Positions 7,717 through 15,884 of a DNA stretch of 26,460 nt are shown here, piece by piece. The translations under genes and the position numbers were made by a program. Numbering within the stretch: position 1 is the stretch's first letter; every line of letters begins with the position of its first letter. This DNA is from UBA3206 sp963623875 (GTDB lineage Bacteria; Bacillota_I; Bacilli_A; Acholeplasmatales; Anaeroplasmataceae). The DNA is taken from positions 1 through 26,460 of the forward strand of contig CAVFNL010000030.1 in assembly GCA_963623875.1 (NCBI GenBank). Direction: 5' to 3'. Below the pieces are notes generated by a model. The model had not been told where the DNA came from and did no database searches. It was given only the letters and a program-made list of their open reading frames with translations.

Positions 7717-8136
7717 ATGAGAAGAATGGAAATTAGAGCAAGAAAATTAGAATTTAGCAATGACTTTAGTATGAATGAGTTTAGAATTAATCCAAGCATT
7801 AAATTTAATGCTCGTGAATTAAACTTAACTGCTGAAGATAAAGGTGATGTTAATCGTCATGTATTCAGCTTACAAAATAATGTAACAATTGAATCAACAG
7901 AAGAAAATAAAACACCTATTAGGCTTGATGTTATTATTGAAGGTATGTTTGAATTTGTTGATGAAGCACAAGAAGAAATTGATAAGTTTATGAAAGTTAG
8001 TGCACCTGAAATTGTATATGCACAAACAAGATCAATTGTTTCATCTCTTACTGCTCAAGCAGGAGGAGTATCAACAATCGTTTTACCTCTTATTGACTTT
8101 ACAAAACAAGCAGAAGATCAAGCAAAAGCAAACTAA
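7717..8136 (+). CDS. SecB-like chaperone domain protein
   Basis: This 139-residue protein reads like a shortened SecB. Segments NRHVFSLQNNVTIESTE and IRLDVIIEGMFEFVD match the central beta-strands. APEIVYAQTRSIVSSLTAQ, then GGVSTIVLPLIDF, match the SecB helix and the conserved final strand (E. coli: CPNILFPYARECITSM, then NLAPVNF). SecB holds unfolded secretory proteins for SecA, and SecB-like chaperones also serve toxin-antitoxin systems (TAC modules). No toxin is adjacent here. Classical SecB is a proteobacterial protein, so a SecB-like protein in a low-GC Gram-positive operon is notable. I chose ATG 7717 because GAGGAG (7701-7706) sits ten bases upstream. An earlier in-frame ATG at 7699 would lie inside the previous gene and upstream of that RBS. 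Confidence 0.7.
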   Translation: MRRMEIRARKLEFSNDFSMNEFRINPSIKFNARELNLTAEDKGDVNRHVFSLQNNVTIESTEENKTPIRLDVIIEGMFEFVDEAQEEIDKFMKVSAPEIVYAQTRSIVSSLTAQAGGVSTIVLPLIDFTKQAEDQAKAN

Positions 8137-8152
8137 AAGGTAGGAAAGAAAT

Positions 8153-9391
8153 ATGAGTAATAAGAAGATTCCGGTAACACTTCTTACAGGTTACCTAGGA
8201 GCTGGAAAAACAACTCTTTTAAACTATGTTTTACAAAACCAAAAAGGATATAAGGTTGCGGTTATTGTAAATGATATTGGAGAAGTTAACATTGATGCGT
8301 CTTTAATTGAAAAAAATGGATTCGTAAATGAAAAAGATGAAAATCTTGTTCCACTAACAAATGGATGCATTTGCTGTACATTAAAAACTGATTTAATGAA
8401 TCAAATCACACAACTTGCAGAAAGTGGAAATTTCAATTATATCTTAATTGAAGCATCAGGGATTTGCGAGCCACTTCCAATTGCCCAATCTATTACAGCT
8501 CTTGAAGATGAGAGCCAAACAGATTTCCCATCTATTGTACGTCTTGATAACATAGTTACTGTTGTAGATGCAAAGAGAATGTATGATGAATTCATGAATG
8601 CAGAAGATTTAAAGAAAGAAAATCTTGAAGAAGATGATATTGAAAACTTATTAATTCAACAAATTGAATTCTGTAATACAATTGTTCTTAATAAAGTAGA
8701 TATGATTTCTGAAAAAGATAAAAATGAAGTTATCGCAGTAATTAAATCACTTCAAAAAGAAGCTAAAATTATTGAAGCTAACTATGGTGTTGTGTCTTTA
8801 GATGAAATATTTGATACTAATAATTTTGATTTTGAAAAAGTAGGTATGTCAGCTGAATGGATTAAAGCATTAAATGCTGAAGAAGATGACGATGATGACG
8901 ATGATGACGATCATGACGAGCATGAACATCACCATGACCACGATCATGAGGATGAAGATGATGACCACGATGAACACGAACACCATCATCACCATCACCA
9001 CCACGGTGAAGGAGAAGCTCTAGAATATGGAATTTCAACATTCGTATATGAAGCACGTCGTCCTTTTGATAGATTAATGTTTGAAGATTTTGTGTCAGGT
9101 GATTGGCCAAGAGCTATTATTAGATCTAAAGGTTTATGCTGGTTCTCTAATGAACGTGATATGGCATTTATATTTGAACAAAGTGGAAAGCAAAAGACAC
9201 TTGGTGAAATGGGACGTTGGATTGCCTCAGCTCCTAAGAAAAAACAACAAGAACTTATTGCGGAAAATCCTGATGTCTTAAAGAATTGGGATGAAGTATA
9301 CGGAGACCGCGAACAACGTATTGTTTTCATAGGACATAATATGGATAAGGATCTAATTATTAAGGAATTAGATAAATGTTTAGTAAAATAA
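8153..9391 (+). CDS. CobW/COG0523 GTPase, metallochaperone with Asp/His-rich loop
   Basis: This is a 412-residue G3E GTPase of the CobW/COG0523 family. Walker A is GYLGAGKTT (13-21), the metal-binding CxCC motif is CICC (72-75), the base-specificity motif is NKVD in VLNKVDMIS, and a CobW C-terminal domain follows. Between the domains is an extreme Asp/Glu/His tract (about 244-284), typical of members that bind zinc or similar ions. The family moves metal ions to client enzymes (ZNG1/ZigA, YeiR, nitrile hydratase activators); the metal here is inferred only. The RBS is AGGAAAG just upstream. Its 3' end overlaps the PAP2 gene by 16 bases, so the two are translationally coupled. No Zur-type operator is visible because the gene lies deep in an operon. 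Confidence 0.9.
   Translation: MSNKKIPVTLLTGYLGAGKTTLLNYVLQNQKGYKVAVIVNDIGEVNIDASLIEKNGFVNEKDENLVPLTNGCICCTLKTDLMNQITQLAESGNFNYILIEASGICEPLPIAQSITALEDESQTDFPSIVRLDNIVTVVDAKRMYDEFMNAEDLKKENLEEDDIENLLIQQIEFCNTIVLNKVDMISEKDKNEVIAVIKSLQKEAKIIEANYGVVSLDEIFDTNNFDFEKVGMSAEWIKALNAEEDDDDDDDDDHDEHEHHHDHDHEDEDDDHDEHEHHHHHHHHGEGEALEYGISTFVYEARRPFDRLMFEDFVSGDWPRAIIRSKGLCWFSNERDMAFIFEQSGKQKTLGEMGRWIASAPKKKQQELIAENPDVLKNWDEVYGDREQRIVFIGHNMDKDLIIKELDKCLVK
8882..9004 (+). repeat. Codon-repeat tract encoding Asp/His-rich metal-binding loop
   Basis: A run of GAT/GAC, then CAT/CAC and GAA/GAG codons encodes about 40 residues that are almost all Asp, Glu or His. It contains imperfect trinucleotide repeats (GATGAC units near 8885-8910 and CAC/CAT units near 8985-9004), so it is a likely site of length variation between strains. 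Confidence 0.8.
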
Positions 9392-10014
9392 AAGGATATA
9401 TACCACCTCTTATTATAGGGGTGGTTATTATAATTTTAATGATTCTTGAAAAAAATGATGTTTTTTATTCGTTTGATAGAGACATCACAAGAACTATAGT
9501 TGATCATAGAGGCAATAAATATGGTGTTTGTTATTGGATTTCAAGAATACTTACAGAATTTTCAAATTTTTGGATATTAGTATCTTTATTAATAATATTT
9601 GGATTTTATTTCAAATGGGATTATAGAATTTGGTATTTAGCTGTTATATGCATTGTTACAATAGGACTTAATGCTTCAATAAAAGCTATTGTAGCACGTG
9701 ATAGACCACCTCTTGATTATAGGTGGATGAAGGAGACATCATACTCATTCCCTTCAACACATAGTGCTATTGCGATGGGAGTGTATTTTAGTTTTTTTAT
9801 TGTTTCAGATGACACGATAAAAAATAAAATAATAAAAAATATTGTAAAATACGTATCTCTTGTGGTGATTATAATAGTGCCTATAACAAGAGTTGTTCTT
9901 GCGGTACATTATACAACAGATGTTATTGCAGGACTTTTAGTAGGGCTTTTTGTAGCACTTTTGGGATATAATATATATTTTAGAAAAAAAGTTTCTAAAA
10001 TAGAAAACAAATAG
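9376..10014 (+). CDS. PAP2-family membrane phosphatase
   Basis: This 212-residue integral membrane protein has the three phosphatase motifs of the PAP2/undecaprenyl-pyrophosphate phosphatase superfamily: KAIVARDRP (103-111), PSTHS (126-130, with catalytic H129; the usual G of PSGH is T), and TRVVLAVHYTTD (171-182, with H178 and D182). Hydrophobic segments surround them. Members dephosphorylate lipid phosphates such as undecaprenyl pyrophosphate or phosphatidic acid derivatives at the outer face of the membrane; the substrate here is not determined. The start overlaps the 3' end of the CobW gene by 16 bases, so it is probably translated by coupling. The next gene begins eight bases after its stop. 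Confidence 0.88.
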   Translation: MFSKIKGYIPPLIIGVVIIILMILEKNDVFYSFDRDITRTIVDHRGNKYGVCYWISRILTEFSNFWILVSLLIIFGFYFKWDYRIWYLAVICIVTIGLNASIKAIVARDRPPLDYRWMKETSYSFPSTHSAIAMGVYFSFFIVSDDTIKNKIIKNIVKYVSLVVIIIVPITRVVLAVHYTTDVIAGLLVGLFVALLGYNIYFRKKVSKIENK

Positions 10015-10022
10015 GAATTAAA

Positions 10023-11351
10023 ATGGAACTATTAAATTTATATTTGACTTTTTTTAAACTAGGACTTGTAAATTTTGGTGGTGGTTATGCGATGTTACCA
10101 CTACTTGAACGTGAATTAGTTTTTAAGAAGAAGTGGACTACAAAAGAAGAACTTACAGATTATTATGCAGTAGGACAGTGCACACCAGGTGCAATAGCTG
10201 TAAATGTTTCAACGTTTATTGGCTATAAAAGAAAAGGTGTACTTGGAGGGATAGCCGCAACTTTAGGCTTTATTTCACCAGCATTCATAATTATATTTAT
10301 TATTGCGTCCCTATTATCTAGTTTTAGTGATAATAAATATATTTCTCATGCACTTGTAGGAATAAGAGTTGTTGTGTTCTTTTTAGTGTTATCTTCAATA
10401 GTAAAAATATTTAAGAGTTCCTGTAAAGGCATTACACCAAAAGTAATCGCAGTTCTTGTAGGAATACTATCTATTATACTTAGTGTTCCTTTATATATTT
10501 ATGTAATACTTGCGGCAATCTTTGGAATAGTATTTAATGTTATAAAAGAAAAAAATAAAGAATTAAAAGAAGTAGAAGATAATTTAGATAAAGAAGAAAA
10601 AATAAAACAATCCAAAAAGAAAAGTATAATTAATATATTTATAGCAATTTTATCGTTTGTTTTAATAATGGTATGTTGCATGATTATATCGATTATAAAA
10701 GATGATTTATTGAGTTTTAAATTATATTTCCAATTCTTTAAAATAGGACTTTGTGCTTTTGGTGGAGGACTTGCGACGCTTCCGTTTTTAAAAGAATTGT
10801 CTATAAATACATCGTGGTTTTCTTTGACTGAACTCGCAAATATGATTGCGGTATCAGAATCAACACCTGGCGCAATGGGGATTAATATGTCTACTTATGT
10901 AGGATATATGGTCTTTGCAAATAATTATCATAATATGTTTTTAAATTTTATATCAAGTATTATATCTACTCTAGGCCTTGTGACACCATCTATTATAGTA
11001 ATATGTATTGTTGCGCTATTTTTAGATAAATTTAAAAATAATAAATATGTATCTTATGCCTTTTATGGCTTAAGAGCTGCGTCTGTAGGTCTTATGATAG
11101 CAGCTTTATATTCAATTGCCGAAGTGGCGCTTATGTCTAATTCTTGTGTAGTAGATGTATTTAAGACATCGTTTTCTAATGTATCTTTTAAAACTTTCTT
11201 TAAATGCTTAAGTTCATCTTGTGATTTAATATTTAATTATAAAAATATTTGTGTAGGACTTTTGTTTGCATTTTTAATCTTTAAATTTAAAAAACACCCA
11301 ATATTATATATTTTTATGGGCGCAATCGTTGGAATTTTGTTATGGATGTAG
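10023..11351 (+). CDS. chrA: Chromate-type (CHR family) ion transporter, two-domain
   Basis: This 442-residue protein has two homologous halves, the long-chain form of the CHR family. Each half opens with the family hallmark: FKLGLVNFGGGYAMLPLLE near residue 10 and FKIGLCAFGGGLATLPFLKE near 240. Each continues with the matching AVGQCTPGAIAVNVSTFIGY and AVSESTPGAMGINMSTYVGY. A charged linker (KEKNKELKEVEDNLDKEEK) separates the halves. CHR proteins export chromate or move sulfate-like anions; in this setting the true substrate may not be chromate. The RBS is AGGAAT ahead of ATG. It is the last gene of the operon and is followed by a strong hairpin at its stop codon. Confidence 0.85.
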   Translation: MELLNLYLTFFKLGLVNFGGGYAMLPLLERELVFKKKWTTKEELTDYYAVGQCTPGAIAVNVSTFIGYKRKGVLGGIAATLGFISPAFIIIFIIASLLSSFSDNKYISHALVGIRVVVFFLVLSSIVKIFKSSCKGITPKVIAVLVGILSIILSVPLYIYVILAAIFGIVFNVIKEKNKELKEVEDNLDKEEKIKQSKKKSIINIFIAILSFVLIMVCCMIISIIKDDLLSFKLYFQFFKIGLCAFGGGLATLPFLKELSINTSWFSLTELANMIAVSESTPGAMGINMSTYVGYMVFANNYHNMFLNFISSIISTLGLVTPSIIVICIVALFLDKFKNNKYVSYAFYGLRAASVGLMIAALYSIAEVALMSNSCVVDVFKTSFSNVSFKTFFKCLSSSCDLIFNYKNICVGLLFAFLIFKFKKHPILYIFMGAIVGILLWM

Positions 11352-11386
11352 ATGGTGTCCGAATAATGGTCACCATCTTATTTTGT
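11350..11386 (+). terminator. Terminator of the MutS-like/chrA operon
   Basis: AGATGGTG (11350-11357) pairs with CACCATCT (11371-11378), with an inner CC/GG pair, followed by TATTTTGTTTTT. The stem begins within the stop codon of the transporter gene. Confidence 0.8.
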
Positions 11387-11406
11387 TTTTTGATATAAAT
11401 ATAGTA

Positions 11407-11440
11407 TGCCCTAGGGAGAAAATGTTATAGTTTTAGGGCA
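11407..11440. repeat. Inverted repeat of unknown role
   Basis: TGCCCTA (11407-11413) and TAGGGCA (11434-11440) form a perfect seven-base stem around a 20-base loop. The plus side ends in CAAAAAAA and not in T, so plus-strand termination is unlikely. The minus strand has a T run before the stem rather than after it. Confidence 0.4.
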
Positions 11441-11449
11441 CAAAAAAAT

Positions 11450-11473
11450 ATGCTTTTACAAGCATGTTTTTTT
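11450..11473 (+). terminator. Hairpin with T tail (backup terminator, possibly bidirectional)
   Basis: ATGCTT (11450-11455) and AAGCAT (11460-11465) surround a TTAC loop. G and eight T follow on the plus side, and a run of seven A precedes on the left, so it could act from both strands. Confidence 0.65.
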
Positions 11474-11480
11474 TACAAAT

Positions 11481-11505
11481 AAAAAAAATGTGGCATTGCC
11501 ACATT
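11481..11505 (-). terminator. Terminator of the activase operon (minus strand)
   Basis: AATGTGGC (11487-11494) and GCCACATT (11498-11505) form a perfect eight-base stem with a three-base loop. On the minus strand the stem starts directly after the TAG stop and is followed by a run of eight T. Confidence 0.85.
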
Positions 11506-12774
11506 CTATAATTTTATTTCATCGCCTAAATTTTCTTTAGCAATAGATAACATTAATTTAATTCTATTCTCTTGGTTAACTCTTGTAGCGGATGGGTCAT
11601 AATCTATTGGTGAAATGTTAGCTTCAGGATGTTTAGCTTTTATTTTTCTTATAACACCTTTTCCACAAATATGGTTAGGTAGACATCCGAATGGTTGAGC
11701 ACAAACGATATTAGGATATCCTGATTCAATAAGTTCCATCATTTCTGCAGTAAGTAACCAGCCTTCTCCCATCTTAACACCATGGTCTAATATACCTTCA
11801 GATAAATCTTTTGTATGCTTAAATTTTCCCATAGGAGTATATTTAGTAAGTTTAATTGATTTAATAATAATACCCTCAAGTTTATCGATGTACCATATTA
11901 CAAGTTTTGATAGACGTTTGGCTTTTTTAGATACACCACCATAGTATTCATCATCATAAAGTGTATTGTATAAGCAATATAATACATATCCAAACAATCC
12001 TGGGACATATATTTCGGCACCTTCAGATATAAGAAGATCTTCTAGATTATTATTACCAAGTGCTGCATATTTAATATATATTTCTCCTACAACACCAACT
12101 TTTGGTTTAACTTCTTTTACAATTTCAACTTTATCGAAATCTAAAGCTATTTGTTTTAATAACTTTTTTTGCGCAAAATACGAAGTACCTTTATTTCTTT
12201 TGAATAAATCTAAAAGCTTTTGTTGCCATATGTCTACAACTTTTTTGGCATCACCCTTATTTTTTTCATATGAACGAACTTTGTTGTATAAGTACATCAT
12301 TTGTTCTCCATATACGCAAGCAGCCGCAAGTTTTAATACTAAAGGTTTAGTAAGCTTTAATGCACTATCTTTTTCAAGATTTGATACGTTTAATGATACA
12401 ACAGGCACAAATCCATAACCAGCTTTAATTAAAGCTTTACGAAGAAGGTGAATGTAGTTTGAAGCTCTACATCCCCCACCTGATTGAGTGATAAGAAGAA
12501 CTACTTTATCAACATCATCACGGTGATTTAAGTTATCAATAAATTGACCAATTACAAGAAGGGCAGGATAACATGAATCATTATGAACATATTTTAATCC
12601 TTCTTCAACAACTTGAGGTCCTGTATTTTGCATAACCTCAGCTTTAAAACCTTGAAGGCGTAGTATACCTTCAAAAAGCCCAAAGTGAATTGGAAGCATA
12701 GAAGGTATTAATATGGTATGTGTGTTTTTCATGTCCTCGGTAAAACGAGGATATGTCATTTCTTTCTCCTCCAT
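11506..12774 (-). CDS. 2-hydroxyacyl-CoA dehydratase-like protein (COG3581 type), activase partner
   Basis: This 422-residue protein resembles the C-terminal part of the large 'acyl-CoA dehydratase activase-related' proteins. It has conserved cysteine segments: HNDSCYPALLVIGQF near 65-80, GGGCRASNYIHLLRKA near 100-115, and VCAQPFGCLPNHICGKG near 358-374, which probably hold an iron-sulfur cluster. The ending NISPIDYDPSATRVNQENRI is also family-like. Related two-component systems use ATP-driven electron transfer from the activase to an Fe-S dehydratase or reductase; the substrate of this branch is not established. Its start overlaps the stop of the 970-residue activase gene by one base (TAATG), with GGAGGTAAT just upstream. 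A second in-frame ATG at 12759 has an even better RBS (GGAGGAG, six bases away) and may be the real start. Confidence 0.75.
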   Translation of the reverse strand: MEEKEMTYPRFTEDMKNTHTILIPSMLPIHFGLFEGILRLQGFKAEVMQNTGPQVVEEGLKYVHNDSCYPALLVIGQFIDNLNHRDDVDKVVLLITQSGGGCRASNYIHLLRKALIKAGYGFVPVVSLNVSNLEKDSALKLTKPLVLKLAAACVYGEQMMYLYNKVRSYEKNKGDAKKVVDIWQQKLLDLFKRNKGTSYFAQKKLLKQIALDFDKVEIVKEVKPKVGVVGEIYIKYAALGNNNLEDLLISEGAEIYVPGLFGYVLYCLYNTLYDDEYYGGVSKKAKRLSKLVIWYIDKLEGIIIKSIKLTKYTPMGKFKHTKDLSEGILDHGVKMGEGWLLTAEMMELIESGYPNIVCAQPFGCLPNHICGKGVIRKIKAKHPEANISPIDYDPSATRVNQENRIKLMLSIAKENLGDEIKL

Positions 12775-15686
12775 TATTTATTACCTCCTTGTTGTTTTAA
12801 TGCTTCAAATAAAGATCTAAGTCTTATACGTACAGCACCTAGATTTGTGATTTCATCAATCTTAATTTGAGTATATATCTTATTCTTTTCTTCAAGTATT
12901 CTCTTACATTCATCTGTAGTGACAGCGTCAAGTCCACAACCGAAGGATACTAATTGAATTAAGTTCATATCAGGTTGTGTTGTAACATATTTAGCTGCGG
13001 CATATAGACGTGCATGATATGTCCATTGATTTAATACTTGAGTGTTTACTTTTTTAACGGCATTATCCGCAACTGATTCTTCTGATACAACAGCTACATC
13101 GAAAGAAGTAATCATTTTATCGATTCCGTGATTTACTTCAGGATCGACATGATAAGGTCTTCCTGCAAGTACTATGATTGGTTTTGATTCAATGCGAGCA
13201 CGTTCAATAATTTCTTTTCCATGAGCTTTTAAATCTTTTAAGTGCATATCGTATTCAAAATATGCATTAGTAGCTGCTAAAGTAATTTCTTTTTTAGTAA
13301 TATCTTTGAAATACTTTTGCATAATCTTAAAGATATGTTCTTCAAATCTCTTTTTATCATCAACACTTATAAAATCATATATGAATGTTTTAGAATTCAA
13401 ATCTAAGACGTTATTTTTAATTTGTTCAGGATAGTAAGCAACTATAGGACAGTTATAATGATTGTCTCCTTTGTGTTCATCAAAATTATAGGACATGCAA
13501 GGATAGAATATCTTATCATATCCTTCGTTTAATAATGTTTCAATATGTCCGTGAACAAGCTTAGCTGGGAAACATTCAGTGTCTGATGGAATAGTTGTTT
13601 GACCAAGAACATAAGTCTTTGAATTACTAAATCCAGAAGAATGAACTTCAAATCCTAGTGATGTAAGGAATGTATACCAGAATGGGTATAATTCAAACAT
13701 TGATAAAACCATAGGTATACCAATTTTACCTCTAGAACCTTCTTTTGGTTTATAAGATTGTAATTTAGTTCTTATATATTGGTATAGATTTAGTGAATCA
13801 TCACCTTTCTTAGTAGAAGTAGGGCGCTCACATCTATTACCTGATATGAATTTATTATTATTTGCGAAAGTATTTATTGTAAGTGAACAATGGTTGTTAC
13901 ATAAACCACACTTAATGTATTTAACGTTGTGAACAAATTCTTTAAGTTCAGCGGCGCTAATAGTTTTAGATTCTTTTAAATGAAGACTCTTAGCATGTAA
14001 TGCGGCACCGTAAGCACCCATTAATCCGGATATGTTAGGACATACGACATTTAATCCTAATTCACGTTCAAAGGCTCTAAGAACAGCTTCGTTTTTAAAT
14101 GTTCCACCTTGTACAACGATATGTGTACCAAGTTCTTTAACATTTGTTGCACGAATAACTTTGTATAATGCATTTTTTACAATAGAGATTGAAAGTCCTG
14201 CGGAAATATCTTCAATAGTAGCTCCATCTTTTTGGGCTTGCTTAACTGAAGAGTTCATAAATACTGTACATCTTGAACCAAGATCTACAGGTTTTGGTGC
14301 AAGAAGTGCCATTTGTGCAAAATCTTTAATATCATAACCAAGTGCGTTAGCAAATGTTTGAAGGAATGATCCACATCCTGAAGAACAAGCTTCGTTTAAG
14401 AAAATGTTAGATATTACACCATTTTCAATTTTAAAACATTTGATATCTTGTCCACCTATATCGATAATAAAATCAACTTCTGGCATAAAGTGCTTAGCTG
14501 CAGTATAGTGGGCGATAGTTTCAACAAGTCCTGAATCTAAGTTAAATGCATTACGGATTAAATCTTCACCATAACCTGTAGATGCAGAACCAAGTATTTT
14601 TATATTTGGATATTTTGAATATATTTCTTCAAATATCTCTTTCATTATTATTACAGGATTTCCTTTGTTTGGATAATAGCGTTCAAATCTAATGTTATCA
14701 TCTTCATCAATTAAAACCATTTTAAGAGTAGTAGAACCAGAATCTATACCTAAATAGAATCCTTTATCATAACCTTCTATAGGAAGTTCTTTTACATCAT
14801 CTTTTGCATGACGTTCTCTAAATTCTTTTAATTCATCTTCGTTTTTGAAAAGAGGAGCATTAAAACTGAAGTTTCCGCTAGCTTCTACATTAGTAAATAA
14901 ATTAATTAATTCATCAAGATTATATTCTTTAGTTCCACAAAGAGCTGTACCAATCGCTACGTAATATAGTGAATTCTCAGGGCAAATACCATCGAGTTTT
15001 AAAGTTTCATTAAAAGATTGTTGAAGTTCAGATAAGAAAGTTAAAGGCCCACCAAGATATGCGACTTTACCTTCAATTTTACGTCCTTGCGCAAGACCTC
15101 CAACAGTTTGGTTTACAACAGCCTTAAAAATAGATGCGGAAACATCCTTTTTTGAAGCTCCCTGATTTAAAAGAGGTTGAATATCGGTTTTTGCAAAAAC
15201 TCCACATCTTGAAGCGATTGAATATATTTTTTCATGCTCAGCAGCCATATCATTCATTTCTGGTACTGTAACATTTAAAAGAGTTGCCATTTGATCGATG
15301 AACGCACCAGTACCACCAGCACAAGTACCATTCATACGAACTTCCATACCATCTTTTAAGAATAATATTTTAGCATCTTCTCCACCAAGTTCGATTATAA
15401 CTTCTATTCCTGGAAGAAGTTTATTTGCGGCAATTCTTGTCGCATATACTTCTTGAATAAATTCAACTTCAGTAGCATGAGCGATTCCCATTCCAGCAGA
15501 ACCTGAAATTGCAAAAGTAGCCTTAGAATCAATTATATTTTCATTTTTTAAAATATTTAGTATTTTTAAAAGATTTTCTTTGATGTGAGAGTAGTGGCGT
15601 TGGTATGTTGAATAAATCACATTTGCATCGTTATCTACAACAACACATTTAATAGTAGTAGAACCTATATCTATTCCGATTTTCAT
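12774..15686 (-). CDS. Double-activase ATPase (BadF/BadG/BcrA/BcrD type) with COG3580/DUF2229 domain
   Basis: This 970-residue protein has two tandem ASKHA-type activase domains. The first has GIDIGSTTIK (4-13), ELGGEDAKI (99-107), and the cluster cysteines C122 (NGTCAGGTG) and C161 (SRCGVF). The second has GIDSGSTTLK (313-322), DIGGQDIK, C434 and C438 (NEACSSGCGSF), and C473 (GSRCTVF). A Cys-rich knuckle follows (C593, C596, C600, C619), then a DUF2229-like region. Activases of this family bridge a [4Fe-4S] cluster between two domains and use ATP to push low-potential electrons into a partner. Homologs I know are usually one chain of about 1,400 residues; here the C-terminal part is a separate downstream gene (970 + 422 = 1,392). 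The RBS is AAAGGAT before ATG, and a perfect sigma-A promoter lies upstream. Confidence 0.85.
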   Translation of the reverse strand: MKIGIDIGSTTIKCVVVDNDANVIYSTYQRHYSHIKENLLKILNILKNENIIDSKATFAISGSAGMGIAHATEVEFIQEVYATRIAANKLLPGIEVIIELGGEDAKILFLKDGMEVRMNGTCAGGTGAFIDQMATLLNVTVPEMNDMAAEHEKIYSIASRCGVFAKTDIQPLLNQGASKKDVSASIFKAVVNQTVGGLAQGRKIEGKVAYLGGPLTFLSELQQSFNETLKLDGICPENSLYYVAIGTALCGTKEYNLDELINLFTNVEASGNFSFNAPLFKNEDELKEFRERHAKDDVKELPIEGYDKGFYLGIDSGSTTLKMVLIDEDDNIRFERYYPNKGNPVIIMKEIFEEIYSKYPNIKILGSASTGYGEDLIRNAFNLDSGLVETIAHYTAAKHFMPEVDFIIDIGGQDIKCFKIENGVISNIFLNEACSSGCGSFLQTFANALGYDIKDFAQMALLAPKPVDLGSRCTVFMNSSVKQAQKDGATIEDISAGLSISIVKNALYKVIRATNVKELGTHIVVQGGTFKNEAVLRAFERELGLNVVCPNISGLMGAYGAALHAKSLHLKESKTISAAELKEFVHNVKYIKCGLCNNHCSLTINTFANNNKFISGNRCERPTSTKKGDDSLNLYQYIRTKLQSYKPKEGSRGKIGIPMVLSMFELYPFWYTFLTSLGFEVHSSGFSNSKTYVLGQTTIPSDTECFPAKLVHGHIETLLNEGYDKIFYPCMSYNFDEHKGDNHYNCPIVAYYPEQIKNNVLDLNSKTFIYDFISVDDKKRFEEHIFKIMQKYFKDITKKEITLAATNAYFEYDMHLKDLKAHGKEIIERARIESKPIIVLAGRPYHVDPEVNHGIDKMITSFDVAVVSEESVADNAVKKVNTQVLNQWTYHARLYAAAKYVTTQPDMNLIQLVSFGCGLDAVTTDECKRILEEKNKIYTQIKIDEITNLGAVRIRLRSLFEALKQQGGNK

Positions 15687-15708
15687 ATATAATCTTATCC
15701 TTTCGAAA

Positions 15709-15727
15709 GTGCTTTAAAAATAAGCAC
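15709..15727 (-). other. Small leader hairpin in the 5' UTR of the activase operon
   Basis: On the minus strand GTGCTT and AAGCAC form a six-base stem with a seven-base loop, between the promoter and the AAAGGAT ribosome-binding site. It could stabilise the mRNA 5' end; no known riboswitch is recognised. Confidence 0.4.
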
Positions 15728-15738
15728 CGCTATATAGT

Positions 15739-15767
15739 ATTATATTAAAAATATAATTTAGTGTCAA
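15739..15767 (-). promoter_or_regulatory. Consensus sigma-A promoter of the activase operon
   Basis: On the minus strand TTGACA (plus 15762-15767) and TATAAT (plus 15739-15744) are separated by exactly 17 bases, a perfect match to the housekeeping consensus. The transcript would start near 15732, giving a leader of about 45 bases. Confidence 0.88.
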
Positions 15768-15822
15768 TTTTAAGAAGAATACAATTGCGACTTTTTGGTA
15801 TGATTTTATGGAAAAAATATTG

Positions 15823-15851
15823 TTGTATTATTTATATTTTCAATGTATAAT
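15823..15851 (+). promoter_or_regulatory. Sigma-A-like promoter of the GLUG lipoprotein gene
   Basis: TTGTAT (15823-15828) and TATAAT (15846-15851) are spaced by 17 bases, 33 bases before the ATG chosen for the lipoprotein. The promoter lies over the first codons of the longer open frame starting at 15843, which supports the internal start at 15885. Confidence 0.7.
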
Positions 15852-15884
15852 GGATTAGTAAATATTTTTGAACGAGGTTTTATA

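Noticed and set aside
8882..9004. CRISPR array or intergenic tandem repeat
   Set aside because: The repeats are in-frame Asp/His codons within a well-defined GTPase; there are no spacers.
8862..9110. Minus-strand open frame rich in His and Arg
   Set aside because: It is the antisense shadow of the Asp/His codon repeat in the CobW gene; it has no RBS and no family resemblance.
11966..12418. Plus-strand open frame of 150 codons inside the dehydratase-like gene
   Set aside because: Antisense to a gene with conserved cysteine motifs; Ser/Pro-rich shadow composition.
14032..14337. Plus-strand open frame of 101 codons inside the activase gene
   Set aside because: Antisense shadow of the second activase domain, which has clear motifs.
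15843..15884. Upstream ATG for the GLUG lipoprotein
   Set aside because: It overlaps the -10 box and would bury the lipoprotein signal; ATG 15885 has an RBS and gives a proper signal peptide.
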